From contig CALFKA010000302.1 in the NCBI GenBank assembly GCA_937880545.1, forward strand, positions 1 through 7,686: a stretch of 7,686 nt of DNA, in the 5' to 3' direction. Source of the DNA: an uncultured Clostridia bacterium. Lineage in GTDB: Bacteria > Bacillota > Clostridia > Peptostreptococcales > Acidaminobacteraceae. Below the pieces are notes generated by a model. It saw nothing but the letters and a program-made list of their open reading frames with translations. It ran no database searches and was not told the origin of the DNA. Position 1 is the stretch's first letter. Every line of letters starts with the position of its first letter. Shown here in pieces: positions 6,802 through 7,686 of the stretch. A program made the position numbers and the translations under genes.

Positions 6802-7655
6802 CTAGACCGGCCACATGATCATGATGACACCGAGAGTTACGGCCATGACAAGAAGGCTCATCGGCAGTCCAAGTTTCCAGTAATCACGGAACTGCAGTCC
6901 TCCGGGGCCCATGATGAGTGTATTGGACTGGTGACCAATCGGGGTCAAGAAGGCGGATGTGGCTCCGACAAACACCGCCATCAAAAAGGCATCGGCATTG
7001 AGGCCGAGAGTAGATGCCATGCTGAGTGCAATCGGCGCCATCAAAAGTGCAGCGGCTGCATTGTTGATGATATTTGTGAGGATCATCGTGATCGCGATGA
7101 GTACCAGGATGATGCCCCAGTTCGGAATGTACCCCGATAGGGTTACGATCTTCGAGGCTATCAGCTGCGCAGCCCCCGTCGTTTCAAGTGCCTCACTGAC
7201 AGGGATCAAACTTGCCAAGAGAATGAGAATCGGCAGTTCAATCGCTTCATACGCTTTTCTTAAACTAAGGACGCCCGTCAACACCATCAGGATAGCTGCC
7301 AAAGTAAATGACAGATCGGCAGGAAGGACTTCAAAAGTGACAAGGGCAATCGCTGTAAAGAACAGACCGATGCTCAGCGCTACCGTAGAAGTGGGCTTCA
7401 TCTCAATTCCCCGCTCCATCAGAGGTAGGGCCCCGATGTCGCGAACGATTTCCTGAATACTCCCCGGTGTCCCTTGAAGAAGCAGAACATCCCCGGAAAG
7501 GATTTCGATCCGGTTCGGACTTTCCGCAAGGCGTACACCGGCTCTCGCGACTCCCAAGAGATTCACGTTGAAATTGCTTCTGAGCTCCATGTCTTTTGCG
7601 GTACGGTGAATGAAGTTCGACGTATCGGTGACGACCACCTCATTGACCACCACCC
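6802..7655 (-). CDS. SLC13/DASS-family transporter with RCK_C domain, 5' part missing
   Basis: The C-terminal 283 residues of a sodium-coupled anion (dicarboxylate, sulfate or similar) transporter; the family is usually near 600 aa. Counting from the first full codon at 7653, residues 1-77 form an RCK_C (TrkA-C) domain: VNLLGVARAG, then IEILSGDVLLLQGTPGSIQEI. This soluble domain usually sits between the two membrane halves of this subfamily. It is followed by hydrophobic segments near 88-107, 112-131, 139-156, 178-216 (in two), 220-240 and 262-281. The Asn-rich TNIINNAAA (193-201) and TPIGHQSNTLIMGPGG (237-252) correspond to the substrate/Na+-binding tip motifs. The GTG at 7653 is not a real start: the genome ends at 7655 and adapter follows. 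The gene is the upstream partner of the flavoprotein, nine bases away. Substrate cannot be assigned. Confidence 0.92.
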
Positions 7656-7686
7656 AGATCGGAAGAGCACACGTCTGAACTCCAGT
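7656..7686. other. Illumina TruSeq adapter left on the contig end
   Basis: The last 31 bases start with AGATCGGAAGAGC and continue, without a mismatch to the sequence I know, through ACACGTCTGAACTCCAGT, the standard TruSeq read-1 adapter. They are not part of the organism's DNA. Read leftwards they stay open in frame with the transporter gene and would add the well-known artefact peptide TGVQTCALPIW to its N-terminus. Confidence 0.98.

Noticed and set aside
6959..7456. 165-codon open frame on the plus strand opposite the SLC13-type gene
   Set aside because: It is antisense to a clearly recognisable transporter, with no family resemblance and no ribosome site. It is open because of the codon pattern of the real gene.
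7651..7653. GTG as the start codon of the SLC13-type protein
   Set aside because: It lies two bases from the adapter junction, and the protein begins inside an RCK_C domain with the whole first membrane half missing. This is truncation by the contig end.

Overview
The window looks like a chromosomal contig from an anaerobic Bacillota (Clostridia-like) bacterium, probably assembled from short-read or metagenomic data. Three things point there: strong GGAGG-type ribosome sites, a DUF3796 plus XRE-type regulator pair, and an 'EFR1'-type flavodoxin/ferredoxin protein typical of strict anaerobes. This is an inference from gene families. No rRNA or marker gene is present to confirm it.

Layout. (1) Positions 1-2906, minus strand: a two-gene polyphosphate operon. 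A Ppx/GppA-family protein comes first, followed by polyphosphate kinase, whose start codon overlaps the ppx stop (ATGA). The kinase runs off the left edge, so its C-terminal third is missing. (2) Positions 2907-3091: an intergenic region between divergent genes. It holds a good plus-strand promoter (TTGACC-17-TATATT with extended -10 TG) overlapped by a 41-bp near-palindrome. (3) Positions 3092-3662, plus strand: a small DUF3796 membrane protein and an 8-nt-overlapping 71-aa Cro/CI-type regulator. The palindrome is a natural candidate for the regulator's operator. (4) Positions 3663-5903, plus strand: a leader with 11-bp direct repeats, then an ABC-2 exporter (ATPase and permease, ATGA overlap) of the NatAB/YhaQP type. 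A bidirectional terminator follows at 5921-5960. (5) Positions 5971-7655, minus strand: an SLC13/DASS-type sodium-coupled transporter with an RCK_C domain, missing its N-terminal half, then nine bases later the flavodoxin/two-[4Fe-4S] protein.

The last 31 bases (7656-7686) are not genomic. They match the Illumina TruSeq adapter, so the transporter's apparent beginning is an artefact of the contig end.

There is no mobile element, CRISPR array or RNA gene, and I see no clearly new multi-gene system. The points most worth a second look are the adapter, the palindromic operator, the eroded active-site motifs of the Ppx homologue next to an apparently intact kinase half, and the direct repeats before the ABC operon.
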